From a virus, in IMG/VR virus record IMGVR_UViG_3300007735_000666, positions 1-35,655 of that record: a stretch of 35,655 nucleotides of DNA; one strand, written 5' to 3'. Shown in pieces: positions 29,267 through 35,655 of the stretch; position 1 is the first letter of the stretch; each line of letters starts with the position of its first letter. The notes beneath the pieces were generated by a model. That model saw only the letters and a list, made by a program, of their open reading frames with translations. It did not search any database and was not told where the DNA came from. Position numbers and translations under genes: made by a program.

Positions 29267-30020
29267 GGAAACGACAACGGAGCAACTGGCGGAGATTGAG
29301 GGACAGGCCACAGAATACACACCACCCGAGGGCTGGCGTGTATTGGCGGTGGGTGAGGTACTGCAGCTTGGCGATGTGTGGGTCAACCACGAGGGCGAAT
29401 CACGCTCAACAAAACGCGTTGGCGAAAGAGTTAACGATGAACGGTACATCCGCCCGATTGAGCCGCAGCCGCAGCCGGAGCCAAAGCCAAACGCAGCAGC
29501 AATCGAGGAACTACGCAGCGAGGTGTCATACGTGCAGAATCTGCTGGGCACTGAGAGGCGGAAGGTCACTGAGTTGGAGGAACTGGTAACGAGTCTGCGG
29601 ACGATTAACAGGGGTTGCGAAAATGCTGTCAGAGACGCAGGCAAGGAAAACACCGCACTGCGGAATCAACTGGCAGCGGTCAAGGCCGAACTGGCGAGCG
29701 TGGCAGCAGACCGGCAGCAACTTCGGGTCGAACTGGACGCCGCGCAGCAGGTGCCTGCGGACTCACCAGAGCTGCGGCAGTTGCGGGCGGATCTGGAGCA
29801 AGCGACACTGGGCAGGGACACGTACCAGGACGGTTACAATCGGGTTTTGTCGGATCTGGAGACCGCCAGAGAAACCGCGAAAGCCGAGGCCGTCGAGACC
29901 ATTACCGAGTGGCTGCAGGCGTTCCGGGGATGCAACAGTCCGTCATTGGCATTGCTGCTGCTGGAGGCACTGCCGAGCATCATGCGGAGCCTGACAGGGC
30001 TGGCCGACGACGAGGATTGA
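29256..30020 (+). CDS. Coiled-coil hypothetical protein
   Basis: A 254-residue protein with three consecutive ATGs (29253, 29256, 29259); the middle one is five bases after GGAGA. A Pro/Glu-rich linker (EPQPQPEPKPNAAA) separates a small N-terminal domain (WRVLAVGEVLQLGDVWV) from a coiled coil over about residues 85-195 (EELRSEVSYVQNLLG then NTALRNQLAAVKAELASV). It ends in a helical domain. Coiled coils of this kind occur in structural or scaffold proteins. Its place just before the small-RNA candidate and the replication genes does not suggest a role. Confidence 0.65.
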   Translation: MMTEETTTEQLAEIEGQATEYTPPEGWRVLAVGEVLQLGDVWVNHEGESRSTKRVGERVNDERYIRPIEPQPQPEPKPNAAAIEELRSEVSYVQNLLGTERRKVTELEELVTSLRTINRGCENAVRDAGKENTALRNQLAAVKAELASVAADRQQLRVELDAAQQVPADSPELRQLRADLEQATLGRDTYQDGYNRVLSDLETARETAKAEAVETITEWLQAFRGCNSPSLALLLLEALPSIMRSLTGLADDED

Positions 30021-30044
30021 CTGACCGGCGGGGCGTGGTACAAT
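30017..30044 (+). promoter_or_regulatory. Strong sigma70-like promoter
   Basis: TTGACT (30017-30022), a 16-base spacer and TACAAT (30039-30044), close to consensus. The first bases of the -35 overlap the stop of the coiled-coil gene. The predicted transcript start is near 30051, one base before a hairpin. Confidence 0.75.
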
Positions 30045-30050
30045 GACGCG

Positions 30051-30168
30051 ACCGGATGCGTAAGCCAGACGCAGCCGGACGACAATACAATTTCCCGCTG
30101 ATGTCCTACCATCGGCGGACTGTGACCCGTACTCGCGCAGCTGGCTTCTGCGTGGGTACGGGTTTTTT
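30051..30168 (+). ncRNA. Candidate small RNA with own promoter and terminator
   Basis: A stretch of about 118 bases between the promoter at 30017 and the terminator ending at 30168, without a convincing gene. Three hairpins follow in order. First, 30052-30078: CCGG and TGCGT pair with ACGCA and CCGG around AAGCCAG, with one mismatch. Second, 30095-30118: CCGCTGATG pairs with CATCGGCGG over nine bp around TCCTAC. The third is the terminator itself. It could be a regulatory RNA or a leader with an attenuator before the replication genes. Confidence 0.6.
30125..30168 (+). terminator. Strong intrinsic terminator
   Basis: ACCCGTAC (30125-30132) pairs with GTACGGGT (30156-30163); an inner stem CGCAG/CTGCG strengthens it. 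The T-run 30163-30168 and a second T-rich stretch (CGTTTTC) follow. It lies about 40 bases before the replication initiator gene, so that gene must be read through or start from another signal. Confidence 0.9.
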
Positions 30169-30210
30169 CGTTTTCTGTTGGAGGGCGGGAGCGATGGAAA
30201 GGATGATGCT

Positions 30211-31281
30211 GTGGAGTACCCGAAGTCGAGCCGAGGGAAGTTCTTCGCTCACAAGTACGTGCGGCTGCTGATGAAGTCCTGCGCCGCGCAGGACATGGGC
30301 CAGAATGCCGTTTTGTTGTGCGTGTTCATCGCTCACACGGAAGATGCGATGCACTACAGCGGGGCGTGCAGGTTCTGGAATGAGCAACTGTTGAGCGTGA
30401 TGGGGTTCCGGTCGGCGAAGCAACTGGACAACGCCAGAGACAAGGCCGTAGAGGCTGGCTGGCTGGTGTATGACAGGCCGGGAAATCGGACTGTTGGCCG
30501 GTACTGGGTCACAATCCCGGAACAGTTTGCGGATCTGTCCGACAGCCCGATGGGCGAGAATGGACCAGCCACAACGGGGAATCATTCCGCTATTCATTCC
30601 GGTATTCATTCCACTATTCATTCCGAATTTGACCCAAATACGGCACGAATCGGGCACGAATTGCGGAATGAATCAGGCACGAATCAGGGAGCATCTTCTG
30701 TCCCTGTCCCTGATCCTGTCCCGAGTCCTGTCCCTGCGGGCGCGAACCCGGAACGACCGACGGGCAAAATCGGCGGAGGACATGAGGACATCATCATCCC
30801 GGAAAGCCTGAACGATCCTGAGTGCAGGCACGTTGCGAAGACGTGGTTTCAGTATCTCAGAGAAAAACACCTGGACGAGCGCAGCCCGGAAAACAGCGCA
30901 ACGCAGCTGCAGGAGTGGTGGCGGCAGATGGCGCGGAAGGGCCGGGACAAATTCCTGCGTGATGTCCGTGGCAGTATTGCGAATGGCTGGCGGACAATCC
31001 GAGACGTGGACGACACAGCCACCAGCAAGGGCGGACAGGTGAGCAGGCCAAAGCCGGATCAAGATCCGGAGTTCCTGCGGACGCTGGAAGCGTATCGACG
31101 CTGGCCGGACGCATCGGACGAACACAGGCAGGCACGGGCCGGACATCTCGGGGATACCCTCCTGAGAATTGCCAAACGCATCGGCGGGGATCGGTTTGTG
31201 GCGGTGACGGAATACACGCTGCCGAGATTGGCGGCTGAGTTTTCACGAGTGAAGGACGAGGTGCAGAATGAGCCTTTCTAA
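30211..31281 (+). CDS. Putative replication initiator carrying internal iterons
   Basis: A 356-residue protein. The N-terminal 100 residues look like a winged-helix domain (FFAHKYVRLLMKSCAAQD, then FWNEQLLSVMGFRSAKQLDNA, WLVYDRPGNRTVGRYWVTIP). A flexible linker follows, encoded partly by tandem repeats (see 30583), then a Pro/Val-rich stretch and a helical C-terminal domain (KTWFQYLREKHLDE then LQEWWRQMARKGRD). The layout, with DNA-binding start, repeat-encoded linker, C-terminal domain and following DnaB-type helicase, parallels lambda O. GTG at 30211 has GGAAAGG upstream; a TTG at 30178 is the only longer start. Function is inferred from layout. Confidence 0.65.
   Translation: MEYPKSSRGKFFAHKYVRLLMKSCAAQDMGQNAVLLCVFIAHTEDAMHYSGACRFWNEQLLSVMGFRSAKQLDNARDKAVEAGWLVYDRPGNRTVGRYWVTIPEQFADLSDSPMGENGPATTGNHSAIHSGIHSTIHSEFDPNTARIGHELRNESGTNQGASSVPVPDPVPSPVPAGANPERPTGKIGGGHEDIIIPESLNDPECRHVAKTWFQYLREKHLDERSPENSATQLQEWWRQMARKGRDKFLRDVRGSIANGWRTIRDVDDTATSKGGQVSRPKPDQDPEFLRTLEAYRRWPDASDEHRQARAGHLGDTLLRIAKRIGGDRFVAVTEYTLPRLAAEFSRVKDEVQNEPF
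30583..30630 (+). repeat. Four tandem 12-bp iterons inside the initiator gene
   Basis: CATTCCGCTATT, CATTCCGGTATT, CATTCCACTATT and CATTCCGAATTT in direct tandem (30583-30630). A reverse copy of ATTCATTCC appears at 30665-30673, and GGCACGAAT occurs three times at 30642, 30653 and 30676. Four in-gene iterons in the initiator linker mirror the lambda ori, so this is the best origin candidate. Confidence 0.65.
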
Positions 31282-32374
31282 TCGCGCGACAATCGAAAGC
31301 GGGCTGCTGTGCGCTGCATTGTGCGGGGATCACGTGGTGGCAGAAATTCAGGCCACAGCCGGAGACCATCCATTCCGAGATCCTGACAGGCGGGCATATT
31401 GGGAGATTCTGACGCGCAGGGCCGAAGCTGGGGAGCCGTTTGACGTTGAGACGATGATGGACGAGCTGACCCGCAAGCAGTGCAATTTGCAGGTGCTGGT
31501 GGATCTGACCGCCCTGCAATTTGAGGTCAGCCACGTGGGGTACTACTGCGGGGAATTGCGGAAGCTGAACGAGATTGATGACGCGAGGAGCCTGGGGGCG
31601 AAGCTGCTGAAGGACACAGAGCCGGACGTTGACGAGTACATCGCCAAACTGGACGAAATCCGGCAGGCCGAACTGGCCAAACTGTGCACGCAGCGCGAGG
31701 CACTGGAGGCGATGGACGCCAGACACGCGAACCCGGCAGCAGTGCACAAAACCGGCCTGCCGGATCTTGACGCAGCGTTAGGCGGCGGGTTGAAGGCTGG
31801 GCAACTGGTGGTTGTTGGTGGCAGGCCGGGTTCGGGGAAATCCGTGTTGATGCTGCAGATGTTGCTGGCGTCGGTCAGCCCTGCACAGGCTGGCGTGTTT
31901 GTCAGTCTGGAGATGATGGCAGCCGAGATCAGCGAGCGACTGAGCACGCGATTCAGCCGGGACACGCTGCAGAATCTCAACCTGCACTATCTGGACAGCA
32001 CGAGCAATCTCGGGGCAATTCTCGCGCTGCTGAAGGTCACGGCAAGGCGGAAGAATCTGTGCGGAATTGCGGTGGATTACCTGCAGCTGCTGGAGGTGGC
32101 CGTAAGCCGGGCGGACAATCGAGAGCGTGAAATCGCGAAGGCAAGCCGGAGCCTGAAGCGGCTGGCGTTAGACCTGCAGGTGCCGATAATCGTGGGCAGC
32201 CAGTTGAATCGAGACACCGAAAAGCGGGGGCAACCGACACTGGCGGACCTGCGGGAGTCGGGTGCAATCGAACAGGATGCAGACGTGGTGATTCTGATTC
32301 ACCCGTCAAAAAATCTGGACGAAGGCGAGGGCGAAACGAAGCTGATCGTGGCAAAAATCGGGGCGGCAGGCTGA
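31268..32374 (+). CDS. DnaB-type replicative helicase, C-terminus cut short
   Basis: Replicative helicase of the DnaB/RecA-fold family that unwinds DNA at the phage fork. The N-terminal domain is short. The RecA-like domain shows Walker A GGRPGSGKS at about 184-192, the catalytic Glu in VSLEMM (about 215), Walker B GIAVDYLQLL at about 266-275, and the sensor segment VGSQLNRDTEKRG then LADLRESGAIEQDAD. In this frame it ends abruptly at VAKIGAAG after 368 residues. The family usually continues with AK-x-R and a final strand block, which is present in the -1 frame (see the extended form). The start overlaps the initiator stop. Confidence 0.9.
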   Translation: MSLSNRATIESGLLCAALCGDHVVAEIQATAGDHPFRDPDRRAYWEILTRRAEAGEPFDVETMMDELTRKQCNLQVLVDLTALQFEVSHVGYYCGELRKLNEIDDARSLGAKLLKDTEPDVDEYIAKLDEIRQAELAKLCTQREALEAMDARHANPAAVHKTGLPDLDAALGGGLKAGQLVVVGGRPGSGKSVLMLQMLLASVSPAQAGVFVSLEMMAAEISERLSTRFSRDTLQNLNLHYLDSTSNLGAILALLKVTARRKNLCGIAVDYLQLLEVAVSRADNREREIAKASRSLKRLALDLQVPIIVGSQLNRDTEKRGQPTLADLRESGAIEQDADVVILIHPSKNLDEGEGETKLIVAKIGAAG

Positions 32375-32457
32375 GCACGGTTGACGTGCAGTTGGATGGG
32401 CCGCGATACCATTTCAAGCCGAAGGCGAAGTTCGAGGAGTACGACCGATGGGGCTGA
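31268..32457 (+). CDS. DnaB-type helicase, extended form after -1 shift
   Basis: If the reading frame slips back one base at the A5 run (32353-32357, codons GCA AAA ATC), the helicase continues VAKNRGGRLSTVDVQLDG, then RYHFKPKAKFEEY, for 33 more residues to a TGA at 32455. This restores the family ending LIVAKNR plus a final strand region. The Lys/Arg of AKNR belongs to the arginine-finger hairpin of DnaB-type enzymes. The extension ends ten bases into the next gene, a normal spacing here. The shift could be programmed, a mutation or a sequencing error in the A-run. Confidence 0.55.
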
Positions 32458-32780
32458 GCGATGCGGACAGGGCAATGCTCGAACGGGCACAACAGCAGGC
32501 GAGGGCACGAATAAGCGGGCGAACGATCGACGAAACGGGCAGGGACATCAGCGAGCGACAGGGGCAGCCGGATCTGATCCAGCCTGGCTGGTATTGGACT
32601 GGTGAGTTCTGCGTGTGGGTTGTTGGGCCGTCGAATCGGGGTCAGTGGATACACTGCCAGACGCCAAAGGGCTGCAGATGGGTGGCGACGAGAAAGACAG
32701 GCCACTGGCAGCGAGTTCATGAGGCCGTGCAGGAGTCCGGGCAGGGCTTCGGCTGGAGTCCGCCGGTCCGAACCTGTTGA
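32448..32780 (+). CDS. Hypothetical protein after the helicase
   Basis: A 110-residue protein (starts MGLSDADRAMLERAQQQ). The N-terminal 40 residues are a helical, Arg/Gln-rich region, and the rest has Trp- and Gly-rich strands (GWYWTGEFCVWVVGPSN then GCRWVATRKTGHWQRV). No family recognised. It overlaps the extended helicase form by ten bases. Confidence 0.6.
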   Translation: MGLSDADRAMLERAQQQARARISGRTIDETGRDISERQGQPDLIQPGWYWTGEFCVWVVGPSNRGQWIHCQTPKGCRWVATRKTGHWQRVHEAVQESGQGFGWSPPVRTC

Positions 32781-32803
32781 CAATCCCGGATCGCGTGCCC
32801 ACA

Positions 32804-32950
32804 ATGTCGGGCAACGGAGGACGGCAGGACGCCACATTCAACACAGGGCCAGGACGGCCGCGCGGCTGCCGCGCCACCTCCGGGCGGCACCATCGGCAGC
32901 CGCGATTTCTATTCCTGTGGTGGGATTACGGAGGGCGTGAAAATGTTTAG
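32804..32950 (+). CDS. Possible tiny protein (48 aa), doubtful
   Basis: A 48-codon open frame (starts MSGNGGRQDATFNTGPG, ends in WWDYGGRENV) in the 162-base gap between 32780 and 32943. It is basic and Gly/Arg-rich at the start and aromatic near its end. There is no ribosome site before its ATG, and it overlaps the next gene start in another frame. It may be chance. The gap holds no other signal that I see. Confidence 0.2.
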   Translation: MSGNGGRQDATFNTGPGRPRGCRATSGRHHRQPRFLFLWWDYGGRENV

Positions 32951-33125
32951 TTGGCAGTTGGTGGACGGTGAACACGGGTGGTTTTTCCGGTTGCGAGCGC
33001 AGAACGGAAACATCATCTGCACGAGCGAAATCTACAGCAGCAAAGAGGCAGCCGAAGACACGCTGAAAAGCCTGGCGGGCTGGTTCGGCGAATGTGCTGT
33101 CCTGTGGGACGTGGTGCAGTCGTGA
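32943..33125 (+). CDS. YegP-like DUF1508 domain protein
   Basis: A 60-residue protein with a GGAGGG ribosome site seven bases before its ATG. It shows the YegP/DUF1508 pattern: WFFRLRAQNGNIICTSEIY then SSKEAAEDTLKSLA, a strand pair followed by a helix. Members are small and common in bacteria and phages, and their function is poorly known. The start overlaps the doubtful 48-residue frame. It precedes the DUF1353 gene, whose GTG overlaps its stop. Confidence 0.75.
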   Translation: MFSWQLVDGEHGWFFRLRAQNGNIICTSEIYSSKEAAEDTLKSLAGWFGECAVLWDVVQS

Positions 33126-33514
33126 CCAGCACACGCTGCGAGGATCTGCCGGTGTGCCTGATCGGCGAGCGGTTGGTGTTTCTTCGAGCGTTTTGCGTGG
33201 TGCTCGAAACCGGCGGCGGTGTGTATAAAATCAGCCTCCCAGAAGGATATTCGTGGGACGGTGCCAGCATTCCGAGGGCGTGCTGGAGCGTCATGGGGCA
33301 CCCGCTGGAATCTAGCGTGCGGCTCGCCAGTCTGGTGCATGACTGGCGGTGCGAGCACGCCAGAACCGGGGCGGAGCGAATGGTTGGCGATGCCTTGTTT
33401 TTGGAGCTGCTGGAGAAGGCGGGGCTGCCGAGGTGGCGGCGGATCGGCATGTGGGTTGCCGTGAGGGTTTGGAGTCTATTTTTCTGGAGGCGGAGACGTG
33501 GGAAAAGCGGTTGA
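33122..33514 (+). CDS. DUF1353-family phage protein
   Basis: A 130-residue protein read from a GTG that overlaps the previous stop. Its core is the DUF1353 pattern: ISLPEGYSWDGASIPRACW, then GHPLESSVRLASLVHDWRC, cut for description, and a late helix region with MWVAVRVWSLFFW. Members are typical tailed-phage proteins of unknown function, often near tail or lysis genes. The Trp-rich end before the basic RRRRGK tail may contact a membrane. Longer in-frame starts would overlap the YegP-like gene. Confidence 0.85.
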   Translation: MTSTRCEDLPVCLIGERLVFLRAFCVVLETGGGVYKISLPEGYSWDGASIPRACWSVMGHPLESSVRLASLVHDWRCEHARTGAERMVGDALFLELLEKAGLPRWRRIGMWVAVRVWSLFFWRRRRGKSG

Positions 33515-33965
33515 CAAATTTGCATCATCAGTGACGGGCAAGTGCGGCGGGCTGACAGGCGACAGCGAGGGCGGCGACAAAGTCGCATTTGACCCGGTTA
33601 CGATCATTACGTTAATCACTACCATTTTGCCGACGTTGGTAGAATGGTTTCAGAGTTGCCGTGAGAAGCGGCAGCAGAAGCAACAGGACCAGACGCCGCA
33701 GCAGCAGATTGCAGCGGCACACGCAGAGCCGAAGGCACGAGCGAAAAACGTGGCAGCCCTGCAAACGAAGATTCTGCAGGAATGCAAGCGCGGGGCCGTG
33801 GCGGAACGTAAGCGGGCACGTCAGACCGGCATTCCGGCGGACGTGGGCCGGTTTGCGATTGATTACGATTCCGCAGGGCGACTGGCGGACAAGATCCACA
33901 GTGAGGCAGCCACAATGCCGGCCAAAGACGCAGCGGCACTGTGTGCTGAGTGTGGCATCACATGA
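33498..33965 (+). CDS. Hypothetical membrane-associated protein
   Basis: A 155-residue protein starting at a GTG with GGAGGCGGAG upstream and a 17-base overlap with the previous gene. A hydrophobic segment (FDPVTIITLITTILPTLVEWF, about residues 31-51) could cross or sit on a membrane. It is followed by a Gln-rich charged region (EKRQQKQQDQTPQQQ) and a helical domain. Holin-like or structural roles are possible given the lysis-type neighbours. No family recognised. Confidence 0.6.
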   Translation: MGKAVDKFASSVTGKCGGLTGDSEGGDKVAFDPVTIITLITTILPTLVEWFQSCREKRQQKQQDQTPQQQIAAAHAEPKARAKNVAALQTKILQECKRGAVAERKRARQTGIPADVGRFAIDYDSAGRLADKIHSEAATMPAKDAAALCAECGIT

Positions 33966-34678
33966 GGGCGTTACTTCTGCTGCTGACAATGCTGCAGGAC
34001 GGTGGCGAGATCGATTTCCCGGAGCCTCCTGCACCTGCGCCGGTCGTGGTCGACGATACGCAGCCACAGCCGAGCGTGGACACGTTTACCACGGATCAGC
34101 TATACCTGATTCAGTCGGACATCGCGCTCGTGATTTTGGCGAGTCCTGCAGGCGTCCTGCAGGTGACACCAGCCAAACAGGGAGCGGTGATTTTCAGCCG
34201 GTTTGCGGGTGGCAAGGGGCTGGAGGAACGAACCGTTAGTCGGGCGAATGGGTACGTTGTCCGTGGTCTGGCTGCAGGTACAGCGGAACTGCTGATCCTG
34301 CCTGCGGGGTCGGCGGATTTGACGGACCTGAGACGCAGAATTCTCAACGTCACCGCAGCAGAGACAACACCACTAGACGGCAGGCCGCAGCCTCCGGCAG
34401 ATGACGTTGCAGCGGCTTTTCGGCAGTACGAAAAGGCGTGGCGAGCGGCGCAGGGTGAGCTGGCGGACAGGCTGGAGTCCGGGGAAATCACGAGCGAAAA
34501 GGCGGCGGCTGACTGGTTCAGTGTGGCCGGTCAGGAGGCACGGAAGCAGGCGTTTTTGCCGTTGCTGCGGGCTGAGTCGGTCGTGTTCGGCGGCGAGGGA
34601 TGGACGGCAGAGAAACACGCAAGGTACATCAGGAGGTACGCAGATGGTCAGCGTGGCAAATCTGCCCAGGCCAACTGA
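33962..34678 (+). CDS. Hypothetical exported protein
   Basis: A 238-residue protein whose first 11 residues (MRALLLLLTML) form a short export-like hydrophobic start. A Pro-rich segment follows (PEPPAPAPVVV), then a beta-type domain (IALVILASPAGVLQVTP then RANGYVVRGLAAGTAELL) and a helical C-terminus (EKHARYIRRYADG). The signal is short and may be a lipoprotein- or membrane-anchor-like start rather than a full signal peptide. It overlaps the previous stop and the peptidase gene by 35 bases. A role at the cell envelope during lysis is possible. Confidence 0.6.
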   Translation: MRALLLLLTMLQDGGEIDFPEPPAPAPVVVDDTQPQPSVDTFTTDQLYLIQSDIALVILASPAGVLQVTPAKQGAVIFSRFAGGKGLEERTVSRANGYVVRGLAAGTAELLILPAGSADLTDLRRRILNVTAAETTPLDGRPQPPADDVAAAFRQYEKAWRAAQGELADRLESGEITSEKAAADWFSVAGQEARKQAFLPLLRAESVVFGGEGWTAEKHARYIRRYADGQRGKSAQAN

Positions 34679-35501
34679 CGCAGAGCGTGAGGCGGTCAGT
34701 CGGCGAGTCGGGGCGAGGTTCGGTGCGAGCAATTTTCCCGGTTATCTGGACGTGCTGCGAGATCCTGCCAACAGCCCGTTAACACGGATGCAGGTTGAGC
34801 GACAGCAGCGGTCGGATTGCCAAGGCAACGCGACGGCAAACGGTGAGGAATGCCGGTCATGGTACTGCAGCGGGCGGCAGGTCATGCCGGTGTTGTCTGA
34901 GATGTACGCGTACAATGCTTCCGAGTACGTGATGCAGCCGAGCAACGTGGGCGGCGACCGTGGCACGTCGATTCATTCAGGCGTGCGGGTGCTGTGCGAG
35001 GGAATTCCGAGTCTACAGGTCGATCCCGGATTGCCAACCGAAGCCGTCTGGCCTTACGCGCAATACTGCCGAAGATCGTCGGAGTTTGTGCGGTGCTGTC
35101 AGGGCCTGCAGGTTGAGTCCCCGCACGTCACCGAGGTCAAAGACTTGCCCCCGTGGGATGACATGCTGGCGGCACTGGCTGCTGGCAGCACGGGGCATAT
35201 CGGTACGTTCTGGGGCGTGTCGTGGAAGACTGTGAGCGGTGCGCCGAAGCGGGTGATGGATCAGGCACCACGCAGCGGCGGCGGACATGCCACGGAGATC
35301 ATATGGGCCGTCGAGGTGGGCGGCGATTGGTATTTGGCGGTGTGGAATTCGCACGGGGATGGGTATTATCTCATGAGCCGCAGATGCTACGAACAACTGT
35401 GCAAAAATAGCTGGGAGCCATTTGGGGGCTACCTGCTGACGCCTGACAGGATGGTGGAACGATACGACAGAATCACACAGGGCGGAGGGTATTTCGCATG
35501 A
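34644..35501 (+). CDS. Papain-like cysteine peptidase, lysis or cell-wall candidate
   Basis: A 285-residue protein with the papain-type catalytic layout. The active Cys is in QRSDCQGNATANG (about residue 59, with Gln54/55 for the oxyanion hole), the His is in SGGGHATEIIWAVEV (about 215) and the Asn is in AVWNSHGDGYYL (about 235). The Cys-His-Asn order and spacing fit the C1 family. In this position after two envelope-type proteins it is the best endolysin or cell-wall peptidase candidate; cleavage of a structural protein is an alternative. The start at 34644 has AGGAGG seven bases upstream. Confidence 0.85.
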   Translation: MVSVANLPRPTDAEREAVSRRVGARFGASNFPGYLDVLRDPANSPLTRMQVERQQRSDCQGNATANGEECRSWYCSGRQVMPVLSEMYAYNASEYVMQPSNVGGDRGTSIHSGVRVLCEGIPSLQVDPGLPTEAVWPYAQYCRRSSEFVRCCQGLQVESPHVTEVKDLPPWDDMLAALAAGSTGHIGTFWGVSWKTVSGAPKRVMDQAPRSGGGHATEIIWAVEVGGDWYLAVWNSHGDGYYLMSRRCYEQLCKNSWEPFGGYLLTPDRMVERYDRITQGGGYFA

Positions 35502-35655
35502 CATGGGTACCGTATGTGGCATTGAGTTGCGTGGCGTTCGGCGTCATGGCGTTTGGGAGCGACGAACCGACCCCTGCAGCCGTGGCGGATCTGGCCACGC
35601 TGAGTAAACGAGTCACGGACCTTGAGCAGCGGGTGCGGGATCTCGAATCCCGGGG
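35498..35655 (+). CDS. Partial small membrane / coiled-coil protein (right edge)
   Basis: A gene cut by the window end: 52 codons are visible. It starts at an ATG overlapping the peptidase stop, has a hydrophobic segment (WVPYVALSCVAFGVMAFG) and then a charged coiled coil (LATLSKRVTDLEQRVRDLE). Such a span plus short coiled coil occurs in spanin-, Rz-like or holin-accessory proteins, but there is no decisive motif. If the window is circular the frame continues across the junction and stops at 23-25 of the window, giving a protein of 61 residues. Confidence 0.65.
   Translation, partial: MTWVPYVALSCVAFGVMAFGSDEPTPAAVADLATLSKRVTDLEQRVRDLESR

Noticed and set aside
30178-30211. Upstream TTG start of the replication initiator
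   Set aside because: It has no ribosome site and lies just after the terminator. The GTG at 30211 is preceded by GGAAAGG at a normal distance.
30583-30630. Tandem repeats considered as a CRISPR array
   Set aside because: The repeat units are 12 bp, directly adjacent without spacers, and lie inside an open reading frame; no cas-like gene is present. Iterons are the better reading.
30470-30811. A 113-codon frame in the iteron region
   Set aside because: It is a shadow frame of the initiator gene; its repeats reflect the DNA iterons, and it has no ribosome site.

Overview
The window looks like a nearly complete genome of a tailed bacteriophage with siphovirus-type genes. Every gene I can support is on the + strand. 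Genes are packed with ATGA or GTGA stop/start overlaps, and the order is the classical one: packaging, head, connector, tail, accessory genes, recombination, replication, lysis. I see no bacterial housekeeping genes, tRNA, integrase, repressor or CRISPR array. The host cannot be read directly. The high-GC, CA-rich style, the papain-like peptidase in the lysis region and the beta-rich tail protein make a Planctomycetota-like host plausible, but this is a low-confidence inference. If the two ends are joined, the last reading frame closes at a stop 25 bases into the window, so the window may be a circular or circularly permuted map opened just before the terminase.

Structural module (59-16504): small terminase, lambda-GpA-type large terminase, two tiny proteins, a gpW-like connector, a lambda-type portal with an extra C-terminal domain, a fused protease/scaffold, a decoration protein, and a Mu-gpT-type major capsid protein followed by a double hairpin. 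Next come head-closure and tail-completion genes (one with a histone-H1-like tail), tail terminator, tail tube, a G/GT chaperone pair with a textbook -1 slippery site, a short tape measure and tail-tip proteins.

Accessory module (16505-25525): three transcription units (16561, 17569, 24421) share one promoter design. Each has TTGAC(A/T), a 16-base spacer ending in GCCGATAGTG, and a -10. An RNA hairpin with loop TGAGGG begins at the predicted first base of the transcript, and a GGGAG ribosome site lies seven bases before the ATG. Each of the three units ends in a terminator-like hairpin. A fourth promoter of the same plan (19985) drives the most unusual gene set of the window: an IbrA-like PP-loop/DUF3440 protein, an ectoine-synthase (EctC) homologue with its known catalytic positions intact, an IbrB/ParB-like protein, an unrecognised protein, and a free-standing copy of the IbrA C-terminal domain. 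A glycosyltransferase-methyltransferase fusion follows. A 205-base stretch (25321-25525) without a gene is rich in strong hairpins.

Recombination and replication (25526-32457): small hypothetical proteins, RusA resolvase, a phage CsrA-like protein, a probable annealing protein, and a coiled-coil protein. A promoter-to-terminator unit of about 118 bases follows that looks like a small RNA gene. The replication initiator contains four 12-bp iterons inside its coding sequence, in the manner of lambda O/ori. The DnaB-type helicase loses its last conserved block unless a -1 shift occurs at an A5 run.

The right end (32448-35655) holds small proteins (YegP-like DUF1508, DUF1353), two proteins with hydrophobic or export-like segments, a papain-like cysteine peptidase that is the best lysis or cell-wall candidate, and a partial small membrane/coiled-coil protein.
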